DNA from: Afipia sp.
GTDB taxonomy: Bacteria > Pseudomonadota > Alphaproteobacteria > Rhizobiales > Xanthobacteraceae
Assembly: GCA_016201045.1 (NCBI GenBank)
Contig: JACQDM010000001.1
Location: 124,001-188,000, forward strand
DNA length: 64,000 nt
Direction of reading: 5' to 3'
Positions 19,479-27,009 of the stretch are shown in pieces. Positions within the stretch are counted from its first letter, which is position 1, and each line of letters begins with the position of its first letter. The position numbers were made by a program, and so were the translations under genes. The notes beneath the pieces are model-generated. The model was not told the origin of the DNA, did not search any database, and saw nothing but the letters and a program-made list of their open reading frames with translations.

Positions 19479-20741
19479 TTACCGCATTTTGAGGACAAGG
19501 TCGGCAGCCTTGTCGCCGGACCGGATCGATCCTTCGATGGTCGCAGGCAGGCCCGTATCGGTCCAGTCGCCGGCCAGGAACAGGTTTTTCCACTGCGTGA
19601 CGGTGCCGGGGCGAAGCGCATTCTGTTCGGGGGTCGCCTCGAAGGTCGCTCGGCGCTCGCGCACGATCTGCCACGGCGGCAATGGGCCCTCGGCGATCTC
19701 CTTGCTCAGCGGAACGGCCTTGCAGATGTCGCGCCAGATATCGCGCGCCAGTTCCTCGCGCGGCGCGTTCACCAGCCGCTCGGCGTCGCTGATCGTAACA
19801 GATAACCGCTTGTCGAAAGCGAACAGCCATTCGACCAGCCCGCCGATCACGCCCATCATCGGCGGCATCTCGTGCGGCGGATCGAACCGGAAATGCGCGT
19901 TGACGATGGCACGGAAATTTTTTGGCGTCTCAAGGTCGAGGAGAATCGATGAAGCCGCTCGCGGCGGCACGGCGAGCACCACTGCGTCGCCCGGCGACAG
20001 CGTGATCGCGTCATCGCCGAATTCCAGCGTCGAGATGTTCTCGCCCGCCATCAGCACCTGACGCAACTCGTGCCCGAAATTGACGGTCGCGCCCTTCTCG
20101 CGCAGCAGCGTCAGCGCAGGATCGACCAGCACCGCGCTCAATCCATCGCGCGCGATCAGGGGGCGGCAAGCCTGTCCGCCTGCGAGCAGCGTTTCGCGCA
20201 CAATGGCGCCGGCAAGACCCGCCGACCCCTTCGGCGGATCGACGTTGAGTGCCGCGAGCAACAGCGGCTGCACGAGCCGGTCATAAAGAACGCCCTTACA
20301 GGGGATGCTGTCGCCGACCAGTGTATCGGTGCTGGCCCAGATCAGCGGTGCGAGCGCGAGATAGTCGCCGATTTTCGTATCCGGCACGCGGCGCTTCTCG
20401 TCGAACAGCCATGTCGGGATGCGCCCATTGCCGAGATCGAGCAGCCATCGTTTGTCGTCGCGAATATCGACGAAGTGAAACTGCGCGCGTTCGGGCCCGA
20501 CGAGTCCCGCTTCCGTTCCGATTGAGCGCGCGTAAGCCAGCGCGTGATGGTTCGCGGACAGCAAGAGATGATTGCCGTTGTCGATCACGAGGTCGGTCGC
20601 GGCGTCGTAATACGAACGACAGCGGCCGCCGGCCTGCTGCGTCGCCTCATGGACATGCACTTCATAGAATTCGTTTGCCAGCCGGACGGCGGCGGCCAGG
20701 CCGGAAATTCCGGCTCCGATGATGTGGGCTTTCTTGGCCAT
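19479..20741 (-). CDS. hpnE: Hydroxysqualene dehydroxylase HpnE
   Basis: 420 residues. An FAD-dependent amine-oxidase-type enzyme that reduces hydroxysqualene to squalene, the third step of the bacterial HpnC/D/E route. The N-terminus carries the dinucleotide-binding motif IIGAGISGLAAAVRLA (7-22), followed by EATQQAGGRCRSY. The C-terminal FAD region FLAGDWTDTGLPATIEGS is typical. The ATG overlaps the hpnD stop by one base (TGATG). Confidence 0.93.
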   Translation of the reverse strand: MAKKAHIIGAGISGLAAAVRLANEFYEVHVHEATQQAGGRCRSYYDAATDLVIDNGNHLLLSANHHALAYARSIGTEAGLVGPERAQFHFVDIRDDKRWLLDLGNGRIPTWLFDEKRRVPDTKIGDYLALAPLIWASTDTLVGDSIPCKGVLYDRLVQPLLLAALNVDPPKGSAGLAGAIVRETLLAGGQACRPLIARDGLSAVLVDPALTLLREKGATVNFGHELRQVLMAGENISTLEFGDDAITLSPGDAVVLAVPPRAASSILLDLETPKNFRAIVNAHFRFDPPHEMPPMMGVIGGLVEWLFAFDKRLSVTISDAERLVNAPREELARDIWRDICKAVPLSKEIAEGPLPPWQIVRERRATFEATPEQNALRPGTVTQWKNLFLAGDWTDTGLPATIEGSIRSGDKAADLVLKMR

Positions 20742-21580
20742 CAGAAAAATGCGTATCGCAGAACGATGTAGATTTTCGCCGCCTTACTAAGCCTCACCGA
20801 TTTGCGCGGCAATGCGAATCCGCGCGCAACCAGCCGCTCCATAATGGCGTGGTAGTATTCGTACATGATGCGCGGCGCGCGAACCGTGCGGCTCGGGCTG
20901 CGCTCCATGATGACGGCGGCCTTGGCGAAGTGCGTCCGCGCCAGAGCCAGAATATCCTCGCAGGCGCGCGGCAAGCGCGGGTCGGACGCGACGATCAGGG
21001 GATCGTTCGACATGATGCCCGCGGATTTCAGACTCTCGCTCGGCAGATAGAGACGACCGATGCCGGCGTCTTCGTCGATGTCGCGCAGAATGTTCGTCAG
21101 TTGCAGCGCACGGCCGAGATGCTTGGCGAGAAGGATACCATCCTCCTCACCCATACCGAACACGCGCACGGAGAGCCGTCCCACTGCGCTCGCGACACGA
21201 TCGCAGTAAAGATCGAGCGTTTCCATGTTCGGCGCGCGAATGTCGGCAGGCACGTCCATTTCCATGCCGTCGATGATGGCGATGAAATCCTCGCGGCGCA
21301 GCCCGAAGCGCTTCACCGAGGCGACGTAGTCCTTCAGATGCGCGGGTGGGTTGCCTGTATAGAGCGCATCGATGTCCTTGCGCCACTGATCGAGCGCTGC
21401 TAGCCGCTCCGCGCGCGGCCCGGACGAGTCCGCGATGTCGTCCACCTTGCGGCAGAAACTGTAGATCTGGAACATCGCGTCGCGCTGCTCGCGCGGCAGG
21501 ATTCTCATCGCCGCGTAGAACGAACTGTTCGACGCGGTCTCCTGCGGTGTCATGTCGTCGGTTGCGTCCATCGCGCTCAT
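20741..21580 (-). CDS. hpnD: Presqualene diphosphate synthase HpnD
   Basis: 279 residues from the ATG at 21580, which forms an ATGA overlap with the hpnC stop. The open frame runs 90 residues further upstream but that part is antisense-like and inside hpnC. HpnD joins two farnesyl diphosphates into presqualene diphosphate. Both Asp-rich motifs of the squalene/phytoene synthase family are present: FCRKVDDIAD near 45 and NILRDIDEDAGIGRLYLP near 160. Confidence 0.94.
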   Translation of the reverse strand: MSAMDATDDMTPQETASNSSFYAAMRILPREQRDAMFQIYSFCRKVDDIADSSGPRAERLAALDQWRKDIDALYTGNPPAHLKDYVASVKRFGLRREDFIAIIDGMEMDVPADIRAPNMETLDLYCDRVASAVGRLSVRVFGMGEEDGILLAKHLGRALQLTNILRDIDEDAGIGRLYLPSESLKSAGIMSNDPLIVASDPRLPRACEDILALARTHFAKAAVIMERSPSRTVRAPRIMYEYYHAIMERLVARGFALPRKSVRLSKAAKIYIVLRYAFF

Positions 21581-22449
21581 GCCGCTTTGCGCGAAACCAC
21601 GCCCTGCCCGGTTGCGCGCCGATAGAAGCCGGACGCCATCGCAAACAGCGCCGACGCCAGCATCTGCTGTTTGGACAGATGCACATTTTCGCTCAACGGA
21701 TCGCGCACTTTCAGAAGATTGACGATCCTGTCGGCGAACGCATCGATCACGGACACTTCCAAACCGAGCCGGGTATCTTTTATCTCGCGCGCGAAGCCGC
21801 GGCTCTCGTCGAGCAACGTTTCGGTGCGGCGTGCCAGCGCATGAAGACATTTCAGCAGTTCAGGTGTTGCGCGATCCTTCGCCAGCATCTCGACTTTCGC
21901 GCCCGCCGCACTCATCGCATCCAACGGAAGATAGACGCGGCCGAGATCGTTATAGTCCTTCGCGCAATCCTGCAGATGATTGTTGATCTGAAGCGCTGCA
22001 CACAATTTGTCGTTGGCGGCCCATGTCGAACGGTCCTCGCCGTGAACGTCCAGCATGAAACGGCCGACCGGCATCGCCGAGAGCGAGCAATAATGGATCA
22101 GTTCATCCCAGTTGGCGTAACGCAGCTTCGTGACGTCCATGCGAAACGCGTTCAGCAAATCCTGAGCGTGCTTCGGCGGCATCGCGCCACCGGCGAACGC
22201 TGCGCGCAAGGCGACGCCCTCGGGTTCCTTGTCGTCGCGGCCAAGCAAGCTCGATTCCAGACGATCGAGGCGGTCGAGTTTTTCCTGCGGCGGCAGGCTC
22301 GCATGGTCGGCGATGTCGTCGGCGGTGCGAACGAAATTGTAGAAGGCAAGGATCAGCGCGCGGTGGCGCGGATGGATGATCCACGACGCAACGGGGAAAT
22401 TCTCGTCCTTGTGACCCTTGCCGGATCGCAATTCGCCTGCGGTGGTCAT
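21577..22449 (-). CDS. hpnC: Hydroxysqualene synthase HpnC
   Basis: 290 residues from the ATG at 22449 (MTTAGELRSGKGHKDENFPVAS). An upstream GTG in frame would add 30 basic residues that look non-coding. The enzyme converts presqualene diphosphate to hydroxysqualene. The Asp motif FVRTADDIADHA lies near 48-60 and the second motif is NNHLQDCAKDYNDLGRVYLP. It is the first gene of the reverse-strand hpnC-D-E-shc-G run, in which every junction overlaps or abuts. A 158-base gap separates it from hpnP, so it may have its own promoter. Confidence 0.92.
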   Translation of the reverse strand: MTTAGELRSGKGHKDENFPVASWIIHPRHRALILAFYNFVRTADDIADHASLPPQEKLDRLDRLESSLLGRDDKEPEGVALRAAFAGGAMPPKHAQDLLNAFRMDVTKLRYANWDELIHYCSLSAMPVGRFMLDVHGEDRSTWAANDKLCAALQINNHLQDCAKDYNDLGRVYLPLDAMSAAGAKVEMLAKDRATPELLKCLHALARRTETLLDESRGFAREIKDTRLGLEVSVIDAFADRIVNLLKVRDPLSENVHLSKQQMLASALFAMASGFYRRATGQGVVSRKAA

Positions 22450-22607
22450 CGAAAACCGTCGTCCGCGTTTGCGCGCGGCCTTTCGTAGGGCGTTGAAAGG
22501 GTTGTTCTTGTGGCGCCGATTTAGCAGATAGGCGCACAACCGTACAATGCGGCCCTGATAGACAATTTATTATTCAAAATCAATGGCTTATCTGCGCCTC
22601 AGGCGAC

Positions 22608-24194
22608 CTATTGCGCTGCTTCGGCGACTTCCTGCAGCGGTGCCGAATAATAAGAGGCCGTCTGCCGGCCCTGCGAAGCACCGCGTGCAAACAGGATGAG
22701 ATGATGCGCGACAAGCCCCGCACTGAGAAGGCGCTCGACATCGCCTTCCTTGATGCGCGGCCAGGCGAACTTCCAGAACTCGCGGCGATAGTCGCTCCTC
22801 ACGCCGACGCGCCAGAAAATCTTGGCCAGCATCGTCAGCCCGCGCCTGATGTTGCGCGACGACAGCCGCTCCTTGCTGTTCGGCGGCTTGATCCGATTAG
22901 AATAGGTATGACGCACCTGATAGTCGAAACGCGCGAACATTTTTTCCGGCGTGTAGGCGCGGCCCATGCATTCGCGCCATGTCGAGACGACCTGATCGTA
23001 AGGCAGATGGAAGTCGACGTTGGATTCGCGATCCGCATCTTCGATCAGGCGGCCTTCGCGCTTGAGGCGATCCCACAACGGCGTTCGAGGAAGTGCCTGC
23101 AAGAGATTGATCGTCAGCAGCGGGATCTGCGACTGCTCGATGAATTCGAGAATGCCCTCGCCAGAGTCCGGCGTGTCGGTATCGAGACCGAGAATGATTC
23201 CCGATACGACTTCCATGCCGTAGCTGTTGAGCGTCTTCACGCCATTCAGAATCGGCACCATCATATTGTGCTGCTTCGACATCGCCTTCAGCGCCGCCGG
23301 ATCGGGCGTCTCGATGCCGCAGAACACGGTGAGGAAATACGCCTCGCGCATCAGCTCGAGAATTTCGGGACGCTTGGCGATATTGAGAGTGGCTTCGCAG
23401 GCGAACTGAAGCGCAAAGCCGTTGCGCTTCTGCCATTCGACGAGATGCGGCAGCAGCTCAAGCGTCGCCTTTCGATTGCCGATGAAATTGTCGTCGACGA
23501 AATACACCGAGCCTGAAAGTCCGCAGGCCAACAGCTTGTCGAGTTCGGCCGTCACCTGCTCCGGCGATTTCAGGCGCGGATTGCGGCCATACAAAGCGGG
23601 AATGTCGCAGAACTCGCACTGATACGGGCAGCCGCTGGAAAACTGGATGCTGCCGAGAAAATATTTTTCGATCGGGATCAACTCGTAAGCGGGCAGCGGA
23701 AACTGCGCCATATCGAGACGGTCTTTGGTCGTCAGCACAACCTGTTTGGGTGGCCGCGAACTGTCGCGCGCGAGATGACGAAACAGCTCATCGGTGGCGT
23801 CCCCAAGTTCGCCGATGTGCAGATAATCGAATTCGGGGTATTGCTCCGGCGATGCACTGACCGACGGGCCGCCGAGCGCCACCGACAAATCACGCTCATG
23901 CGCACGTCGGCAGATATCCTTGATCTGCGGGCGCTGGATGTGCATGCCGCTGACGAACACGGCATCGCACCAGGCGAAATCAGCGTCGGTTGTCTTGCGG
24001 ATGTTCTCGTCGATGAAGCGGACTTCCCAGCCTTTCGGCAACGCAGCCGCGATCAGCAGCAGACCCTGCGGCGGCATGAAGGCCTGCACGCCGTCGGTCA
24101 GTTCATACGCATATTCAAAAGTGCCAAATGAAGGTGTGTAATGCGGAAAGACACAAAGAATGCGGCGCTTCGCGGGACTTACGACGTCTCTCAT
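22608..24194 (-). CDS. hpnP: Hopanoid C-2 methyltransferase HpnP (B12-binding radical SAM)
   Basis: 528 residues from the ATG at 24194, preceded by an A-G6 ribosome site. The N-terminal third is a cobalamin-binding domain (VFVSGMHIQRPQIKDI; LGGPSVSASPEQYPEFDYLHIGE). The radical-SAM motif is GCPYQCEFCDIP near 195-206. The last 150 residues match the DUF4070-type extension of this family. HpnP adds the C-2 methyl group that gives 2-methylhopanoids. A B12-radical-SAM C-3 methylase (HpnR) is the alternative, but position next to hpnC, and the sigma signal upstream, fit HpnP as found in Rhodopseudomonas. Confidence 0.87.
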   Translation of the reverse strand: MRDVVSPAKRRILCVFPHYTPSFGTFEYAYELTDGVQAFMPPQGLLLIAAALPKGWEVRFIDENIRKTTDADFAWCDAVFVSGMHIQRPQIKDICRRAHERDLSVALGGPSVSASPEQYPEFDYLHIGELGDATDELFRHLARDSSRPPKQVVLTTKDRLDMAQFPLPAYELIPIEKYFLGSIQFSSGCPYQCEFCDIPALYGRNPRLKSPEQVTAELDKLLACGLSGSVYFVDDNFIGNRKATLELLPHLVEWQKRNGFALQFACEATLNIAKRPEILELMREAYFLTVFCGIETPDPAALKAMSKQHNMMVPILNGVKTLNSYGMEVVSGIILGLDTDTPDSGEGILEFIEQSQIPLLTINLLQALPRTPLWDRLKREGRLIEDADRESNVDFHLPYDQVVSTWRECMGRAYTPEKMFARFDYQVRHTYSNRIKPPNSKERLSSRNIRRGLTMLAKIFWRVGVRSDYRREFWKFAWPRIKEGDVERLLSAGLVAHHLILFARGASQGRQTASYYSAPLQEVAEAAQ

Positions 24195-24314
24195 CAACCC
24201 CCCTGCTCACGATGCAGTTGTGCAAAGGACGGGCCAAAATTTCGGTCAGAATAGGGCACAAGTCCAATCCCACCTTGGCTGCCCGAGCGTTGTTTTGGCC
24301 CCTAGCCTATTGAA

Positions 24315-24340
24315 AACGCTTGGCCCCTTCGGTTCGTTCC
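24315..24340 (-). promoter_or_regulatory. EcfG-type (general stress sigma) promoter of hpnP
   Basis: The reverse strand reads GGAAC (24340-24336), 17 bases, then CGTT (24318-24315). This is an exact match to the alphaproteobacterial sigma-EcfG consensus GGAAC-N16/17-CGTT. A start near 24308 would give a leader of about 114 bases before hpnP. In R. palustris TIE-1 hpnP is reported to be controlled by EcfG, which agrees. No other exact match was noticed in the intergenic regions I scanned by eye. Confidence 0.82.
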
Positions 24341-24458
24341 CCACGCCGAAAGCCCTTACCGGGGCGGAAAACGCTGCTATCGTCGTATCTTAACAGCCGC
24401 ATTTTACCGCTCCGCGACGTTGCGCCGCCGAGCCATAAAACGATTGGGGGGAAGTGTC

Positions 24459-25460
24459 ATGAGTGCCAGCGTCAATCGCCAGATCCTGCTCGTGGAAAAG
24501 CCGACCGGCAAACTCGCGAAGTCCAACTTCAAGATGACGGACGGCAAGATCCCCGAGCCGAAAGACGGCGAAGCGCTCGTGCGCGTGAAATACATTTCCC
24601 TCGATGCAGCCAACCGCGCCTGGATGCAGGGCGCGACCTATCGCGCAGCCGTCGAAGCCAACACGGTGATGGCGGGCGGCGGTGTCGCTGAAGTGGTCTC
24701 GTCGAAAGCGCCTGGCCTGAAGGAAGGCGATCTGGTGTTCGGCGATACCGGCTGGCAGGACTATGCCGCCGTGAATGCGAAACATCTCGTCAAGGTGCCC
24801 AAGATCGAACCAATGACGCATCTACTAAGCGTGTACGGCATCGCCGGGCTCACCGCCTATTTCGGCCTGCTGAATGTTGGCAAACCGAAGGAAGGCGAAA
24901 CAGTCGTCGTCTCCGCTGCTGCGGGCTCGGTCGGCTCGATCGTCGGACAGATCGCAAAGATCAAGGGCTGTCATGTCGTCGGCATCGCCGGCGGCAAGGA
25001 CAAATGCGCGTGGCTGGTCAAAGACCTCGGCTTCGATGCAGCGGTCGATTACAAATCCGAACCCGTGTTCAAGGCGCTGAAGGCGGCCGCACCGAACGGC
25101 ATCGACGTCTATTTCGACAATGTCGGCGGCGATATTCTCGAAGCGTGTCTGTCGCAGATGAACAATCGCGGACGCATTTCGTGTTGTGGCGCGATCTCAG
25201 CATATGACGGTGCCGCACCGGCTGCGGGACCGCGCGGGATTCCCGGCCTGATCGTCGTCAAGCGTCTCATCATGCAAGGCTTCATCGTCACCGACTTCTA
25301 CGACCAGCGCGAACAGGCGATGGCTGACCTTCAGTCGTGGGTGAAAGCAGGCAAGCTGAAAGTTCAGGAAGACGTGATCAGCGGGCTGGAGAACACGCCG
25401 CAGGCGCTGATTGGGCTGCTGGCGGGAGAAAATCGCGGCAAGCGAATGGTGAAAGTATAG
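24459..25460 (+). CDS. Zinc-independent MDR-family NAD(P)H oxidoreductase
   Basis: 333 residues from the ATG at 24459, after a GGGGGGAAG ribosome site. It belongs to the medium-chain dehydrogenase/reductase family, in the leukotriene-B4 dehydrogenase / CurA / YfmJ group that reduces alkenals or quinones. Seen: the N-terminal GroES-like half, then the nucleotide-binding AAAGSVGSIVGQIAKIKG near 158-175. The catalytic zinc ligands of alcohol dehydrogenases are absent. It is divergent from hpnP with a 264-base gap. A role in hopanoid chemistry is not indicated. Confidence 0.85.
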   Translation: MSASVNRQILLVEKPTGKLAKSNFKMTDGKIPEPKDGEALVRVKYISLDAANRAWMQGATYRAAVEANTVMAGGGVAEVVSSKAPGLKEGDLVFGDTGWQDYAAVNAKHLVKVPKIEPMTHLLSVYGIAGLTAYFGLLNVGKPKEGETVVVSAAAGSVGSIVGQIAKIKGCHVVGIAGGKDKCAWLVKDLGFDAAVDYKSEPVFKALKAAAPNGIDVYFDNVGGDILEACLSQMNNRGRISCCGAISAYDGAAPAAGPRGIPGLIVVKRLIMQGFIVTDFYDQREQAMADLQSWVKAGKLKVQEDVISGLENTPQALIGLLAGENRGKRMVKV

Positions 25461-25551
25461 AGAACACCTCGCCGCGAGAATTATTCCGCGCGGCCACTAC
25501 TCCTCGGCAGCACATCAGAAAGCCGTGATTGCATCGCTGGCATCTGGCGTG

Positions 25552-25567
25552 TGGCATACACCTTGCT
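25552..25567 (+). promoter_or_regulatory. Sigma-54 (-24/-12) promoter before the MFS transporter
   Basis: TGGCAT-N5-TTGCT with exactly ten bases between the GG and GC pairs. This fits the sigma-54 consensus TGGCAY-N5-TTGCW. The predicted start is near 25578, 22 bases before the ATG of the MFS gene. Such promoters need an AAA+ enhancer-binding activator; none is encoded in the window. Confidence 0.7.
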
Positions 25568-25571
25568 GAGG

Positions 25572-25594
25572 TCTCTCCGAAAACCACGGAGAGA
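25572..25594 (+). promoter_or_regulatory. Perfect 8-base inverted repeat over the start region
   Basis: TCTCTCCG, a 7-base spacer, then CGGAGAGA. The right arm contains the GGAGAGA ribosome site of the MFS gene. If transcription begins near 25578 from the sigma-54 site, the left arm is mostly not transcribed, so this would be a DNA operator. If a start lies further upstream it could instead form an RNA hairpin hiding the ribosome site. Confidence 0.5.
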
Positions 25595-25599
25595 TCGTC

Positions 25600-26877
25600 A
25601 TGAGTGCTGCTTCAGTAAAGTCCGGCGCCAACACGCGCTGGATCCAATTGGTCTTGGGCGTGATCGCCATGATGGCGATCTCCAGCCCGCAATATGTCTG
25701 GACGCTGTTCGTCAAATCGTTCCAGACTACGACGGGTGCGGCGCTTCCCGCGATCCAAGTCACGTTCTCGTTGCTCATCGTGCTGCAGACCTTCTTCTCG
25801 CCGCTGCAAGGCTGGCTGATCGATAAATTCGGCCCGAAATGGCTAATCGCCATCGGTGCCGTCCTCAGCGGCCTCGGCTGGATTCTGTCAGCACAGATCA
25901 CATCGCTGTACGGTCTTTATGCAACCTATGGCTTATTTTGCGGCATCGGCACCGGCCTCGTTTATGTCGGCATCGTCGGGCTGATGGTGCGCTGGTTCCC
26001 CGACAAGCGCGGTTTCGCGACCGGCATGGTCGCCGCAGGCTACGGGTTCGGCGCAATTGCAACCACCTTCCCGATCTCCGACATGCTGGCATCCTCCGGC
26101 TATCAAAGCACGCTGACGACCTTCGGCATCGTTCTCGGCGCGGTCGGTTTCCTCGCGGCACTCGGTCTTCGCGATCCGAAGCCCGGCGAGGTCAGCAGCA
26201 TCGCCCCGATGGTCTCCGTCGCCAAGAAAGACTATGAGCCGAAACAGATGCTGAAGACGCCGATCTTCTGGTTGATGTTCACTATGATGACAATGATGTC
26301 GACCGGCGGGCTGATGGTGATTTCGCAGTTCGCGAATTTCATGAAGGACTTCGGCATCGCGAGCGTCGTGATCTGGGGATTTGCCGCGCTGCCGTTCGCG
26401 CTGACGATCGATCGCATCATGAACGGTCTTACGCGGCCGTTCTTCGGCTACGTCTCGGATCGCATCGGGCGGGAAAACACGATGGGCATCGCCTTCATCT
26501 TCGAGGGCATTGCCATCGCGCTGATGGTCGCCTCGCGCGACAACGCGCTGCTGTTCGCGCTGCTATCAGGCGTCGTGTTCTTCGGATGGGGTGAAATCTT
26601 CTCGCTGTTTCCCTCCACGCTGACGGACACTTACGGCACCAAGAACGCCACGACCAATTACGGCTTCCTCTATATCGCGCAGGGCATCGGCTCGGTGCTT
26701 GGCGGCCCGGTGGCGGCATTGATCCATGATTCCTACGGAAGCTGGATGCCGGTGTTCGGCATCATCATCGCGATGGATATCCTCACCGGCTTGCTGGCGC
26801 TGTTCGCGCTCAAGCCGTGGCGGTCGGCGTGGTTCTCCGGCAAGTTCGCAGGCGCGAAGATGGTGCCGGCGGAGTAA
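25600..26877 (+). CDS. MFS transporter, oxalate/formate antiporter-like
   Basis: 425 residues with about twelve hydrophobic spans. The start is the ATG at 25600, 6 bases after GGAGAGA. The N-terminal SPQYVWTLFVKSFQ and the first-loop GWLIDKFGPKWLIAIG resemble the OxlT (oxalate:formate antiporter) group of the major facilitator superfamily. VRWFPDKRGFATGMVAAGYGFGA near 130-152 is characteristic of that group. It would exchange small carboxylates across the inner membrane. The downstream gene is HpxW-like, which fits oxamate or oxalate, but substrate remains an inference. Confidence 0.85.
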   Translation: MSAASVKSGANTRWIQLVLGVIAMMAISSPQYVWTLFVKSFQTTTGAALPAIQVTFSLLIVLQTFFSPLQGWLIDKFGPKWLIAIGAVLSGLGWILSAQITSLYGLYATYGLFCGIGTGLVYVGIVGLMVRWFPDKRGFATGMVAAGYGFGAIATTFPISDMLASSGYQSTLTTFGIVLGAVGFLAALGLRDPKPGEVSSIAPMVSVAKKDYEPKQMLKTPIFWLMFTMMTMMSTGGLMVISQFANFMKDFGIASVVIWGFAALPFALTIDRIMNGLTRPFFGYVSDRIGRENTMGIAFIFEGIAIALMVASRDNALLFALLSGVVFFGWGEIFSLFPSTLTDTYGTKNATTNYGFLYIAQGIGSVLGGPVAALIHDSYGSWMPVFGIIIAMDILTGLLALFALKPWRSAWFSGKFAGAKMVPAE

Positions 26878-26894
26878 GCGTGCGCTCCTCCCTG

Positions 26895-26930
26895 AATGCC
26901 CGGCCGTTTCGGCCGGGCATTTTGCGTTTT
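26895..26930 (+). terminator. Rho-independent terminator after the MFS gene
   Basis: A 12-base stem AATGCCCGGCCG / CGGCCGGGCATT with a TTT loop, followed by TTGCGTTTT. It separates the MFS gene from the gamma-glutamyltransferase-family gene, so the latter may need its own promoter or partial readthrough. Confidence 0.85.
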
Positions 26931-27009
26931 GCACGACGGCAAATTTTTGCTTAAGACAACGCGTCTCCCGGCGCAGCGTCGCGCCACATCCAACCAGCGG
27001 AATCGACCG

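Noticed and set aside
21581-21850. 90-codon upstream extension of the hpnD frame
   Set aside because: Overlaps hpnC, looks non-coding, and the ATGA overlap at 21577-21580 is the normal coupled start.
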